This document shows, piece by piece, positions 34,990-47,071 of a DNA stretch of 64,000 nucleotides (its first letter is position 1; the number at the start of each line of letters is the position of its first letter). The stretch spans positions 3,038,001-3,102,000 of the forward strand of contig JAQOTA010000060.1 of assembly GCA_029532415.1 (NCBI GenBank), read 5' to 3'. This stretch comes from Marasmius tenuissimus (taxonomy: Eukaryota; Basidiomycota; Agaricomycetes; Agaricales; Marasmiaceae). The notes beneath the pieces are model-generated. The model was not told the origin of the DNA and did not search any database. It was given only the letters and a program-made list of their open reading frames with translations. The translations under genes and the position numbers were made by a program.

Positions 34990-37476
34990 TTGATGGTCCT
35001 TCGTCACCGCTCCCTGAGCTGGGGATACTGAACAGATAGCACTCAGCAGATTCGGCTGGGAAAGGGTGAGTAGTGCTCTTACTCTACAAAATGAAAGGCT
35101 CACTTGCAACTTCGTGTTCTCAATCTACGACAACCACCGTGGAGCTAGATTTCGTTCAAGAGTTCTCCAACGCTGCCGGCGCGTCTAGTACCAAGGTTGA
35201 AGGGTCCAATATCATCGAATCGAATCAAGTAAAGGCTTCAGAGGATACCGCGCTAGCTCTGGAGCCGGCCACAGAAGCAAGCCCAGCAAGTTCAAGGACC
35301 CCGTACGACTGGGAACAGTGACTCTATCTTCCGTGCTACATATCCATTATCCCAGCGCCGCCTCGAGCCGTATCCAGGAGTCTGGCTTTGACCGCCCGTA
35401 AGAGGTAACCCGATACTATTGCTTATACCGTCTTGATGACAACCCTGAGTCCTACGTGGACCAAGTTGTCGGTCTGAGGATTTTAATTCTGGGTGAACTG
35501 TTTTGATGGCGGTACGTACGTCGTGGATCGAGATTTGGCCTGACCTCTTCTTGCAACTTGGTACAGGCCTATAGTACATCCGGAACAAGACAATGGGCAT
35601 GCTGGCGATGGCTGATGTATCGCGCTATGGCGTGCCGGTGACTCAGTCTGACAAAGTAGAATTGCACAACAAGTTGGTAAGTCATTTTCGGAAGCTTGAG
35701 GAGGAAGGACGTACGTAGACCAGCAAACTCTTTCGCAACACATTCCCAAATGTCCCCTCTTTCTCCTGGTAATCCCGTTACGTCGTTTGCTCTTCGTTCA
35801 GGCTGATCCTGAACGTCTTTTCACAGTGATATTGTTGATAAAGGTATCCAAGTCGATCCTCATCTTCGTCAACTGGCGAGCAACATATCACGTTTTGTCA
35901 TCGGGTCTCTTTTTGGACTGTATTTCATTTCCTACATTGCAAGGATAAGCAATCCAGAGTTTGCGGAACGGGTGAACTTGATAAACTTACTGAGCCAAAG
36001 AATCGTCGAAATTGTCTCAATGGTTGCTAATGGGGATCCTAACAGTGGAGATCATTGGAAGTGGCTTCAGACAATGGTAGCGAGTGGCCTGTTGGGTAGG
36101 TGAAGTCAAACAAGAAGATCTGCCAATGGCAAATGCCTTCGCGACCGTTGGTAAATGTTAGGGAGTGTGATGAGTGATGGGTTGTGGTCAAAGGGTCTGT
36201 TTCTTTCGGTTGTGGGCCAGTGTTACTGTTCTTGAGTATCGTGAGCATCGTTGTAGTCGGTGTTGCTACACTTATAGTGTTCAGCATCACTGGCCGTTCA
36301 TTGCAACTTGGATTTGTGCGGTGCGGGACTTGCTAGATTTGCCGGGGCCGGGGCCGGCGTTGAATCGTTTCTCTTTTGCAGTCTCTCATCAACCCCACGG
36401 TTCAGTCATTTCCAAGTCGTCTCCTCATGGTCTTATCCAAGTCTTATCACTCGCCACAGGTCTTTCGTGAGTGGCTGTACTCAATTTACGTATGGATACT
36501 GGGCTCTGCGTCCACGGCTTTCTGGTTTTACGGTGCACCCATTCTACTCGTTTATTCGAGCAGCACTATCTACCCTCAGCGTAATGGTCTGTCCCCTCAA
36601 ACAGGTCAGTATGACCCCTAAATTGCTAAGTTAGCGTCGGTCTGCATCTACTTGCCCCACTCGACTGAACCTGCTGAGGGGCAAGCAAGGCTTCTGTTCC
36701 TGCTCCAGAATTTTGGGCTGTGGCTGCTGGTCTTTTTTCCTTTTTTCTCTAACCGGGCTCTCCTACAAGTCGCTAGTCACGATTCAGGGAACCTTGATCA
36801 GGTATCAGGAGCCCCAATATCATCGACGCTTCTTGGACATCAGATCTCGTTGGACTCTCGCCTGGGTCGTGGCCAATCCTGCCAAGCAGGGAAATCTACT
36901 TGTACCCCAGCCTCCTCTCCATCGAGTATCGTTCGTCTACGGATCTGACTCCCAGTATACATCAACGCGACTTTGGATTCAACCTGGGTACTGAGCCTGC
37001 TCGCTTATGAGGACAAGGATGCCGGCGACCTTGGTGACAGGAAGTCTCGGCATCATCTATGTAGGCCCGCACTGGCCGTTAGTAGGTCTCGACTTACGCT
37101 ATTACTAGTTCCACAATTAGTGGATCATTCGCTCTATTTTTGCGCAGCGTACAATTTCTTTGGCACGCAGAGCTTTCAATTGTGAAAGCCTCGGCAAATC
37201 TCGCAGGCTTCCCGGGTTCAGCTACTAATGCGTATCTACATGACTCTAATCCGAACGATTTCCGGGGGTTTCCCAAGGATGCAGGCGCAGTCTCATTCCT
37301 CAGTCCAAGTTCCGTCCGGCCCGTCTACGAGCAATCGAGGCGCTGGCAGGAGATTGCTTAGAAATAGAGAGTCGGGACTCAACGAGGGACGAAAAAACGA
37401 GGAGCCAAGATCACCGGCACCCGACAGCATCACTAAAGTTCTATTGAAGCCTCTCAATCGCCCATCATGTCAGTAG
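34990..37476 (+). CDS. Unknown gene B, left copy: putative membrane protein with many introns
   Basis: Blocks in order on the + strand: MADVSRYGVPVTQSDKVELH (35608), a hydrophobic exon at ~35830-36100 (SNISRFVIGSLFGLYFISYI, NPEFAERVNLINLLSQRIVE, VSMVANGDPNSGDHWKW), a membrane helix at ~36210-36300 (LLFLSIVSIVVVGVATLIVF), VFREWLYSIYVWILGSA (~36460), EPQYHRRFLDIRSRWTLAWV (~36810) and a last frame with RTISGGFPRMQAQ ending at 37476. The inverted copy is at ~43000-45200. At least two strong membrane segments and conserved order across both arms argue for a real gene. The family was not recognised; joins are tentative and this copy could be partly decayed. Confidence 0.4.
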
Positions 37477-38592
37477 AACAGTCGAATGCGAACTTTGCGA
37501 GAGATTGTGACAGGATGAGTGCACCAATTGGTTTGGACATTTTTGTGGAGGGCATAACCACACTAGAGCCCAGCATATGTGAGAATCGAGTTGGCCGCCC
37601 GAACTGAAGTCTAACTTCCTTGGACGATTGAACGTTGGGCGTCACCGCACGGTAAATCATTCCTTATCAAAGTCCCAAATCCCAATATACAGGCTCGAGA
37701 GGTCAGAATTTGGAACCAAGCCTAACGACGTCGTTCGTTCATATTGAAGACGCCGGAGCGCGTCTTCAAGTTCATGTCCGTTCTCATTGTGATCACTCGG
37801 ATCTTGACCCTACATGATATACATCCTGTCGACACGATGAGGAAGAATTGGGGGAAGGTATCAAGTCGGTACAAAATTGGTATCCATGGCCTGCACCGCG
37901 ACGAAAAGAAAGAAAAAAGTCCAGAATAGTAACAGATGTCGGGCAGGCAAGGAAATGAAAGCGGAAGTGAAAGTTCCGTTTCCTTTCATATCACTTCATG
38001 TTGATTACATTATGTTGAGATTCGCAAAATTTGAGATATGTAATAAAACAAGTATTGTGAATTTATCAGAGTTCAGAGACAGAAAGAGAGACAGAGATGT
38101 AGGTGAGGGCGCGCGCGGTAGTAAAACACGAGATGGAAAGAGAAATAAGGGTGGGACGTTTGTGATTGAAACGAGAAGTGTTCGTATCGCAACGTTACAG
38201 ACGGGTTAATAGGGATAAGAGGGTCAAGTACGTTTGGGTAGGGAGGGGGAGATGATCCGTATCCTTGCGCATTCAGGAGAAGTGACTTTTGGTAGAGTTG
38301 GTTTTCTCGTTTCGTGTTCCGACAACCGAGAAAGCGGATGGGGACCAGAGTTTGAGTTAACGATAAACGAGTGTGAGCGTTCTTGTTAGTTCAGAAGAGA
38401 AAACAAATAATGGGAGCTGCATAAGGGAGATCGGGTATCCAAGCAAGCAGGGAGAAAGAGAGAAAGAGAAGACGAAGATAATAAAAGGGAGCATAATTAG
38501 AAAGGAAAAAAGAAATTTCGACACCGATGACCGACAGACCCTCCAGATCCAGATAAAAGGCAAGGCAGCGAAACCAGAACAATCTAATGTCT
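37477..38592. other. Loop of the inverted repeat, left side: 3' flank of nrd1-like gene
   Basis: No gene seen. A/G-rich on the + strand from 38040 to 38580, as expected for the 3' UTR and downstream region of the minus-strand gene. Confidence 0.45.
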
Positions 38593-41008
38593 TTACGCCG
38601 CGACAGCACCATTCGGTACCGGCATCTCCCCATTAGCATCAACGTGCATCTCCGGGTCAACAACTCCCTCAACTCCTCCAGCATTCATGTCCCCTCCGTC
38701 TTCAACGCCGGCGTGGTTGCCGCTCGTCTGGCGACGTCCTCCACCACCCTGTGGTCCGCTCCTCGGCGGGTTGGCACATCGGTCTTTGCCATACGAGATA
38801 CGCAGGTTGGCGTACTCGGGCTTGGCCTTGATGGCTTCGATGGCTTTGATAGCGTTGGAGATATTGGTGAAGTTGACAAAGGCACAGTTCCTGGCGATCA
38901 AAAGCGTATCAGTACCCGGAACACGACAAAATACAGCGAAGAGATCTCAAACGCATTATGTCGTCAAGGGATCAAAGGGTACTTACTTCTCTTTCAAGAA
39001 GTTGACGAGCTCAACTTCACCATATTCGCCGAAGTCACGCTTGAGGCGCTCGTCATTGTAGGCTTCAAAGTCCTCAATGTTACCTGCACAAACAGTTTTG
39101 TCAAACTCGCGCTCGGACCACAAAGGAGCGACTTACCGATGTACACATTCCTTGTGGCACCTCCATGAACTGCGAGCGCGAGGGTGGGTGGCAACGGGCC
39201 CGAGTTCTTTCCCCAACCGACCTTGAGTCTGCGGTTGTTCAAGGTCAACCCTTGGTAGGACGATACTTGATAGAAAGTAAACGCCGCTGCGGGGTCGATA
39301 AACGTCACGAACTGCCCGGAAGAGGTGTGAGAGTCGAACGGTGACATACGGAGGAAACCGACTCACAGCGATATGCTTATCAACCATATACCTTATACTT
39401 TGCAACACACCACCCCTGATCGCGTTGCACAACTCCTCCGTCGTCGTCTCGGGATGAATGTTACCCAAGTACACCGTCCTGTTCATCCCTTGGATACCGG
39501 GGACACCAGCCATACCGCCAGCCATGCCACCGACGAGACCGAGCATCGCCGTGTCAACAGGTGAGAACGGACTGTAAGGAGCACCGTTCGACTGGGCGAC
39601 GAGGGACTGGGCAGCGGCCGCCTGGGCTTGTTGTGCAGCCGCTTGTTGCGACTTGGGAATATACGCACATCGGTCCTTACCGAACGAGACACGCTTTCCA
39701 GCCCATGTAGGTTCAGACGGAAGAGTGTTAACGACCTGCGTGACAATAATCAGAGAGAGGTCTTCCAACAAAAGACTACGAACTCACCTTGATGGCGGTA
39801 CCAATACTCAGGAAGTGCACAAAACCAATGCCCTTATCCCTGACAATCTTGACCTGATCAATCAAGCCGAACCTGCCCAGCTCATCTCTCAACCCTTCCT
39901 CGGTCCACTCAGTCCCATTGGGAGCTCCATTCTCCCCATTCGCAGTGTTGTTCAACCCGCCGAGGTAAACGTTGCGGCTGGCCCCTTGCTGTTGAACGGC
40001 AACAAGCACTTGTTGAGGTACAGCACTGGGCTTGCCCCAACCAACTTTCAACTCTTGGCCATGAAGGGAAAGCTTTCGCAAGGTTGAGTCTGCGTGGAAC
40101 GCAGCGGCGGTCTGGGCTTCAAGGAAGCTCAAGAAGACACAAGATTTTTCGGGGAGAACGCGTATCGACTCAATTGGACCAAAGTGAACCAAATTAAGGA
40201 GCTCGTCAACGGACGCCGTCGATGGCAAAGAACCGATGTAGATGGTGCGGTTCTGAGGGTTCAAAGATGCGGCCAAGGGATTGAGGGGGGAAAGTGTAAG
40301 TGGGTTGGAGGTAAGGGGTGTTTGGAGAGCAGGAGAGAACGCCACTGGGGAGTAAGCACTCTGAGGGGCACCGTTCGAAGATGCATTGGTCGGGATCTGA
40401 AGAGACGGAAGCCGTTGCTATAGATAAGATTAGATAACGGATCCGCTAACACAATAAGCGAACAAGTTTTCACCTGGTTGAAACTCCCGAAGCCATAACC
40501 GCCCAGCATTCCAACGTTCATTCCGTTCATGGTAGGCATACCCATGCCGAGCATTGCTGCCTGGTTGTAGCCCCATCCATTTGAAGCGCCAGGACTTGTT
40601 TGACCCGTCTGAGTTCCTCCGGGACTCAATTGACCTGGCGAAATCTGCCCGCCGTTGACATTGACAGAGAGAGTCTGGGGAGTAGAGTAGAGTGGCGAGG
40701 TGGCAGCAGCATTGTACTGAGGTTGATTAATGGATGCTTGTGGGCCATAACCGTAATTGGCGAAGGCGTCACGTTGGGTTGCAGAAGGAGACGTGGAAGC
40801 TGGGTTTGCAGCTGACGACGTGGGTGACCAACGAGCTTTTTTGGTTTCTGCAGGACCTCCAGGGGTGTCCATAGACCTCTGAAAACATCAAGTTAGCGTT
40901 TTCCGGTGGCAACTACTCCCGGTGAAGAGAACTGACCTTCATCATGTCGTCAAACGTCGGATAAGTAGCAGACGGGTATTGCTGGGCAAAAGCTGTCTGG
41001 TCGTCCAT
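38593..41008 (-). CDS. nrd1: Four-RRM RNA-binding protein, Nrd1/Msa-type
   Basis: The first exon reads [20 protein letters not shown] from 41008, followed by a Ser/Pro/Asn-rich head. RRM1: [20 protein letters not shown] with [18 protein letters not shown]2: [11 protein letters not shown] with IGFVHFLSI and [18 protein letters not shown]3: [20 protein letters not shown] with [15 protein letters not shown] and [19 protein letters not shown]4: [27 protein letters not shown] and [18 protein letters not shown], then a short tail to the stop at 38593-38595. Domain number and linkers match fission yeast Nrd1, an mRNA-binding regulator of sexual differentiation, stress granules and cytokinesis. The gene is intact and single copy, and sits in the loop of the inverted repeat. 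Confidence 0.9.
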
Positions 41009-41517
41009 CGCAATTGGAAGCAGGATTTGTGAGGAGGTACGGGTAACAAGAAGTTGTAAGGTAAGAAACGCAAAAAATGAAGGACGTTAGAAGATTTTTT
41101 AGGGAGCGACTGGTGGGGGAAAGTTGGAAGGAGCGTGGATATGGAAAAGGAAATAACACGCACAACGAACAATAAGTGCGATAAATACTCGGAAATCGAA
41201 GAAAAAACCAACTAACTCGCACCAACGAAAAAAGTCGGATGAGAAGGAGGGAACAAGACACAACACTTTTTGATTCGCTGGCTATCCCATCACGACTGCC
41301 CAAACACCCCTATACAAAAGGGTCTACATGCCGTAAGCTGTCCACGCGACCATAGTCTAACGGGACGGTGAGTGGTTGAACAATTCCCGAAGACCATCCC
41401 AGGCTGGCCAGAACGTTGTGAACGTCAAGAGAAAAGCTAGGCGAACATACATTCAAGCTGATCAGATGCCTCATGTAAAACAGAGTGCTTGAACCGTCGT
41501 AAAGGCCCTCAATTTCC
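41009..41517. other. Upstream region of nrd1-like gene
   Basis: A/G-rich on the + strand, consistent with a minus-strand 5' UTR and promoter; no gene seen. Confidence 0.4.
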
Positions 41518-41537
41518 GGGGGGGGGGGGGGGGGGGG
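41518..41537 (+). repeat. G20 homopolymer
   Basis: Twenty consecutive G, directly after AATTTCC. Could form a G-quadruplex or could mark an assembly or sequencing weak point. Confidence 0.9.
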
Positions 41538-41654
41538 CACAGTGCCAACAATTCATTAGATTGAATTCCAGAAGTCCAGAGCGCAGACTGCTGCACGCTT
41601 CAACGGGCACGCAATCGCGGTGGGCGCGTGCTCTTAGCCGGCTCGCGATAACTT

Positions 41655-42021
41655 ATAAGCTGCTGAAAGTAGGGACGACCATCATCAACGTTCAAGCTCA
41701 CACTCAAGAATATATGCAAATGAATGAGGTCGTGTTCATGGTAAATTGTACATTGCACAAACCAGAGGAGGAGCATGACAGGTTGGTCCATTGCACCCGT
41801 ACTAAGCTAACAACTGTTGAGACTCACCAATTAGTCGCGAGCCACGTTAGTAAATTGGCGATGGTCGCTTGTAGGGTGAAAATTCGGCTGTCGTCGTCTG
41901 AGATGGTGAGCCTGAGGGCGTTGGACGGGTAGGTGATCAAAGCCGGGCTCGAGGTAAACGGTAACGGAATAGGATCTAAGAATCCGCCGGCACGAATCGA
42001 ACACACACAATCAGTGAACAT
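41655..42021 (-). CDS. Possible small spliced gene, unknown
   Basis: An exon from 42021 to 41827 encodes MFTDCVCSIRAGGFLDPIPL, then ITYPSNALRLTISDDDSRIF and TLQATIANLLTWLATNW. It ends at a GTGAGT donor; a plausible acceptor (ctttcagcag) lies near 41665. A TATATAAA element on the minus strand near 42180 is suitably placed upstream. The second exon soon meets stops or runs into the G20 tract. It may be a partial or decayed gene. No family recognised. Confidence 0.3.
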
Positions 42022-42189
42022 GTCAACAATGCCAGCAAGAATGAGGACGTACCAATTATCGACTACATAGCCGTATTGTTATTGACGGGCTCGAGGGGGC
42101 GAAGGGGAAGGACAGGACAGAGACAGAAGATGGTGTCAATCGAAGGGGAGGAGGACAGTCGTTTTTGATTGCCTTGCGTTTATATAGCT

Positions 42190-43000
42190 GGAGGATGGCC
42201 CGTGCGTGTTCTACTTTGATGGGATGTCGGCGGTGGCACGGTAGCTATCTGTCCCCTATCTCCCTTGTCGCGAGGAGTTAGTCGATTGTGAACGTGCGTA
42301 AAACCTTGACAGACAATCAATGGCAGCTAGAACCTTTAGATAAAAGAGGAACGGAAGGCTTAGGTGCAAGGAAACTCACTATCACGGGACGACGGTTCCC
42401 GTTAATAGTTCTTCTGAGAGGACGGTGCAGGTCAGCTCACTTGATAGCTATGGCTGACGTAGTCGATCTGTCCGCATTCTTGAACTCTGCGTGTGGCGAG
42501 AATTGTAGACGACGACGGTTTCGAATCAGGTTGCAAACCGCCGGCCCGATAGCAATGACTAGAGTCTGATTTTTCCAAGTCTTCCATTACCTATCTCCTC
42601 CGTAATCCCATGTATGATCTTCGGTCTTCAGTCTAATTCCAGAACGGATATTTGGGTTCATTCGAGTCTGGGACTTAGCGGGAATCATAATAAACCAAGT
42701 GCCGCATCAACGAAAATCAAGACATGTAGTAAATGCTTACCGTTCGGAAGCGGTTTTTGAACGTCGTTACAATCGAAGAACGGAGATGTCACTTGGCAGG
42801 CCGCGGTGGTGATGAGATTGTCCAGGACAATTTATGAGGTTTTTGTGCAAACCCTTGGTGTTGATATCATCATCGTCAACTGCCACAAAGCTGTAGCGGC
42901 AACGTACGACAAATGGGAATTTGTCGGGCTAGTACCGCGCAAGCGCGACAATTCCCCTCATCCTTCGTCGAGGTTCCCAAATGCCCTCCCAGTTGGTGAA
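42190..43000. other. Loop of the inverted repeat, right side; nothing recognised
   Basis: Only short frames without motifs. Similarity to the left arm begins at about 43085. Confidence 0.4.
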
Positions 43001-45200
43001 AAGCCGCGCTCACCGACGCTTCAGCTTCAGGTCCACAAAATACCCCGGGAATCGGTCGGGCGGTTATGATGAAGTAGTGAGCCCTTGGGAAACCCCCGGA
43101 AATCGTTTGGCTTTGACTCTTGACAATAAGTGACGTCTTTGTAACATATCAGCTGAACACGGGAAGCCTCCGAGTTTTACTCACGCACCTCACGACTGAA
43201 GGCTCCGCGAAAATGAAACCACCTTCTTGAGTCGCTCGCTAATACTACCATCCTGATTACTGTATCCATTGAATGCGGCAATGCATGTATGATTGCAGAG
43301 TCGCACCAAGGTCTATGGAAAACGAAAGCCTGACAGGAGTGGAGAAGAAATCGAGAGTACGACTCGCTCTTGATATTACTGTTCGATCTTCACGTTTGGC
43401 TACGACTTAGACGAGGATCCAACGAGGTCCAACCCCTCAGAACCATATGTAATGGGTTTCGAGACTCTAGGTTCTGATTCTCAACCCGAGTAACTCATAG
43501 GTCAGGCCAGAACTTGGAAGATCACGGAGATGCTGGCTAAAAAAATGAAAGAAGAAAAGAAGAAAAGGAGTCACGGATCAAAATCCTTGAGCAGCAATAG
43601 ATATCCTCCCAAATACATGCCTGCTTCGAGGAGATGTACCAGGTTCAGTTGATTGAGGCAGGTAGATACAGACTGACACTCAGCATTTCCATTCAAGAGG
43701 TCGTAGCCTAGTCTGAGCGAAGAAAGATGAGGTAAGATGGTCTTCACACACTTGTAGTGGCTGAGTGGAGTTCAAGATGTTGTAGACGTAAATTTCTGCA
43801 CCCATTGTATGAGTAGAAACCCTCGCGGAAAGTCTGGAGTAAGTCACAGGTCCTTAGATGATGAAAGAGTGTGGAAGAGAGAGGATTCATAACATTATTC
43901 TACGCCGGCCGGCAAACCCGACAAGTCGCGCTAGTGCATATTCGAGTTGGTTATTACCCACTATAACTGTGGCACCAGTCACTACAACGAAGCCCACGAT
44001 ACTCAGGAAACATTTAACTTGCCTAGTTCCCAAGGAAAAACACATTCCGACCACGATCCATCGCTCACCACAGCCCCCAAAACCCACACGACGTCGCAAG
44101 GCGATTTGACATCGTCAGAGTATAGTCTTCTTGACCTTCATCTGTTCCAAAAATTTACTCGCTGTCATTGATGGAGCGGTTTTCAGTGACCTTCATCAAT
44201 AAAAATCATCGTCGGCAACACTAACAACCATTTGGGTCAGTGAGTCTATCCATTCAGAAAACTCCCGCATGTCTGATATTGCTTTGCACAACAGCAGTCT
44301 GGGGAAGAACCACTGATGACAACAAGTCGTGATGATTCTCTGCTGGTCGGAAGACGCAGATGTGAGCGGATACCTGTATGGACGACGTTACCTGCGAAGG
44401 AATATTCAGAAACAGTGACGACCGGGAGCGCCGACAACTTCACAGCCTGGAGGATCATAAGCTTAAAGGAGCGAGGAAAGATCTGGAAACTTGTCGCGAA
44501 AGTGTTCATTCAATATACGTACGTCCGTCCTCGACGCCTCAAGTTTTGGCATGCCTCTCCTTTTGAACTCGTCATCGAATGGTTATACCCCGTCAGATTG
44601 GGTCGCCGACACTCCGTAGCGCAGCAGACCAACCCTCATCAGCATATACATGTCTTCCGAGTCATCGTTCTCTTGTTGCGAACATGCTGGAGATCTGCAG
44701 CGAACTTGAACGAGAGGTCAGACCCGTATCTCAGATATCCACGCACAATGTACCTGCCGCCATCAAGATAGCCGATGCGGAATGAAAACCTCATGCCGAC
44801 GATTTGGCCCGCGGAGGACTCAGGGTTGTCATCAAGGCGGTTGGCGATAGTATTGGGTTACTTCTTATGGAGGCTCGAAGCCAGACTCCTGGGCACAGGC
44901 TCGAGGCGGCGCTGGTATACGTAGTAGAGAGGATAGAGACATTGTTTTCAGTCGCCCAACGTCCTTGAACTTGACGGTCTTACTTCCGTGTCCGATACTG
45001 AAGCTGGGGTGGTTCGCTTGATTCGGCGGTTAATATTGGAACCTCGACATTAGAGCCTGTAATCCCTTGGAACCTAGGAGAGCTCTGGCAGACTGCATTG
45101 GAAGGAACCCGTCTACGCAAACCGCCGCTGTAGGTTGGCTACATGACGCTGCCAGTAAGCCCTTCTCAATGTAAAGTAAAAGTACTACTCACCAAGTCTA
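43000..45200 (-). pseudogene. Unknown gene B', right copy, decayed
   Basis: Minus-strand counterpart of gene B. FLSIVGFVVVTGATVIV at ~44040-43960 matches the left FLSIVSIVVVGVATLIV helix. RYG.....D.VE-type and QRRLEPVPRSLASS blocks lie at 44890-44600, and QTISGGFPRA at 43105. Several stops fall between the blocks and the frame breaks more often than in the left copy, for instance in the stretch matching MADVSRYGVPV. Family unknown. Confidence 0.4.
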
Positions 45201-45369
45201 CTCAGCTATATCCGTGAGGTAAAATACGCCCTCAGCTGAAGCGGTGATGAAGCGCCGCCGACGTCTTTGAGCAGGCATTCTGCAACATCCCACACTTGGT
45301 ACCCTACGACTACGTTCGCAAGCCGTAAATCCTGGTGCCCTCTTCATAAAATGGAACGGAATGTCAACC

Positions 45370-46515
45370 CTGTTTCTTCAATTCCGTGCTTATATTTCTC
45401 CCGGATAAACTGGGAATGGATCTGGGAAGTTGACTACCTGGTTGAGTCTGAGGTGACATGCAGTCAGCATAGACGTCGCATGTATCCGTTCAGTGATAGG
45501 TCAACCAGAGGTGCCGGTTGGATCCCTTCTCCTACCCGAGGAACTTCTGGAACGAATGCCATAGCTTGTGCAATTGACTGCAGAGATACTTGGAGTTGGC
45601 GCGAAGTTGTTGATGAGATGATGAAGAATTCTGAGTCGTTGTGGTTTGTGAGTGAGAGATGATGTCCATCCCCCGACTGCTGGACAGGACCAAATTGGCG
45701 AAGTCTTGCTCTGGTCCCCCCTCAAGGGATGCCTTCTGTTGTCGAGCCCGGAATGTCCAAGAGCAGGACCTGCGGTGGAGATTCGACTTATATTTGTTCT
45801 TGCAAAACGTTGGTTCTGAGCGTCGCAGGTCCAACAGGGGTTCTCGGTGTCCATGGGTCTCCATTTTAGCGAAAAATACTGGCAACAGTACAGCTCGACG
45901 ACAGACCTTCAATTTTCTCCCTGCAAGAACGGGAACAGCCGCGAGGTTCACTATAAAACTTGCTTACATATGTGAACCAGTCCCTTGTGTCCTTCTTCCT
46001 GAACGCCCATGACCCACCGCTCGCTACCCGCCTCTCTTTCTTGAGTAGTCTTTCCTTCAGCAATTCTTCCCGCCCTGGTGGCAGGAGGACTGGGAGGGAG
46101 CTTCCGGTGTAGAGGCTCCCTCCTCAGAGCTGGGAGTTGTGCTTCAGGCAGTCCCTCATGTCCCGCATAGCAACATCTCATCGATGGCCAATATCCAGAC
46201 CCTCATCGAGCCATGGACCACCGTCTTACATCTGGGACCCTTCCAACCGACACCCACCAACACCCCACCTCTACCAGCATCAGCCATCCGCCCTATCTCC
46301 CTCAGCATAGCCATGCACGATCTGCGACTTGCGATATGGAATCCCTAGCACGGTTCTTCAAGCCATGTTGTAGGCCGCACAGTCTTGCAAGTCGTCGACA
46401 CTCATTCAGCTCCATCAAGATCTATTGAATGCGGAGTCGTAGCGGTACAAGGATAGGGCGGCCACTGGCAGCTGGAATGCGACCTTCAACCTTGAAGTCA
46501 TTGCGAGCGAGACGG

Positions 46516-46550
<35 letters not shown>

Positions 46551-46690
46551 TTGTGTTTCAGTGGCCGAAGCTGGCAGTTACCTCACCCAACTGAGTGGGT
46601 CAATAACCTCTGCGTTCATCTATGACTCTGATATTCACTCCCATTCTCTTCCCGCGGAAGGCGACGGCTACCAAGAAGTCTGTCACTCTA
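45370..46690. repeat. Right copy of the conserved segment (inverted copy of 33570-34980)
   Basis: Encodes SMANIQTLIEPWTTVLHLGP on the + strand (46175 on), and on the minus strand AAVPVLAGR and HGHREPLLDLRRSEPTF. After 46380 the two copies diverge, and a GA microsatellite is inserted here only. Confidence 0.5.
46519..46548 (+). repeat. (GA)15 microsatellite
   Basis: Thirty bases of perfect GA dinucleotide; absent from the matching place in the left arm. Confidence 0.95.
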
Positions 46691-46699
46691 CTTCAGCCT

Positions 46700-47071
46700 T
46701 AAGCGTGCACTAGTGGATACAATGCTCCTTGTAAAGGCGATCAGTAGAGTGGAGTAAGTACATGGCCTTTTTCAGGCTGCATGTCGATACTAACGACGTC
46801 CCTCAGCCTAAGGTGAAAGTCCCGGTGCCATTGTTCTGTTCACATTCGGCGAGGAAACATTGTCAGTAAGCTGTAGCAGAAAACTTGTACGAGTTGAGTT
46901 GTATCCTTATGGTCGATAACACTCGTTTGATTCGCAATGCGCACTTTCGGATTCAGCGACTTGAACAACGGCCATTCAGGTTACTGGATTCACGCTTTAT
47001 CGTCCAGTATCGTCCCTGCTCTCAGACCGTCTGATTGCCTCCCGGCCGGCGTCAGTATGAATAAATATTAC
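46700..47071. other. Gap between conserved segment and gene A'
   Basis: No gene seen. Confidence 0.35.

Larger units (their letters stand above)
25440..37290. repeat. Left arm of a large imperfect inverted repeat
   Basis: Matching points with the right arm, read on opposite strands: CYP505 start 25519/54094, CYP505 stop 29885/49675, a GEVITQKLPL-coding stretch ~32710/~47560, the block ending 34120/46139, a transmembrane-coding stretch ~36240/~44020, and the 17-base motif 37258/43103. Pair sums stay near 79,560-80,370, so order and spacing are conserved. The arms differ by many substitutions and small indels, so the duplication is old. The HSP12 cassette inside is the only part not inverted. 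Confidence 0.85.

Noticed and set aside
33099..37274. The 17-base motif pair as LTR-like direct repeats
   Set aside because: Similarity does not extend far beyond the motif, no LTR ends (TG...CA) or retroelement proteins lie between, and a coding explanation fits.
42288..42569. 93-residue plus-strand ORF
   Set aside because: No motif, no splice context, and composition unlike coding exons nearby.
46429..46713. ORF with Arg-Glu dipeptide run
   Set aside because: Translation of the GA microsatellite.
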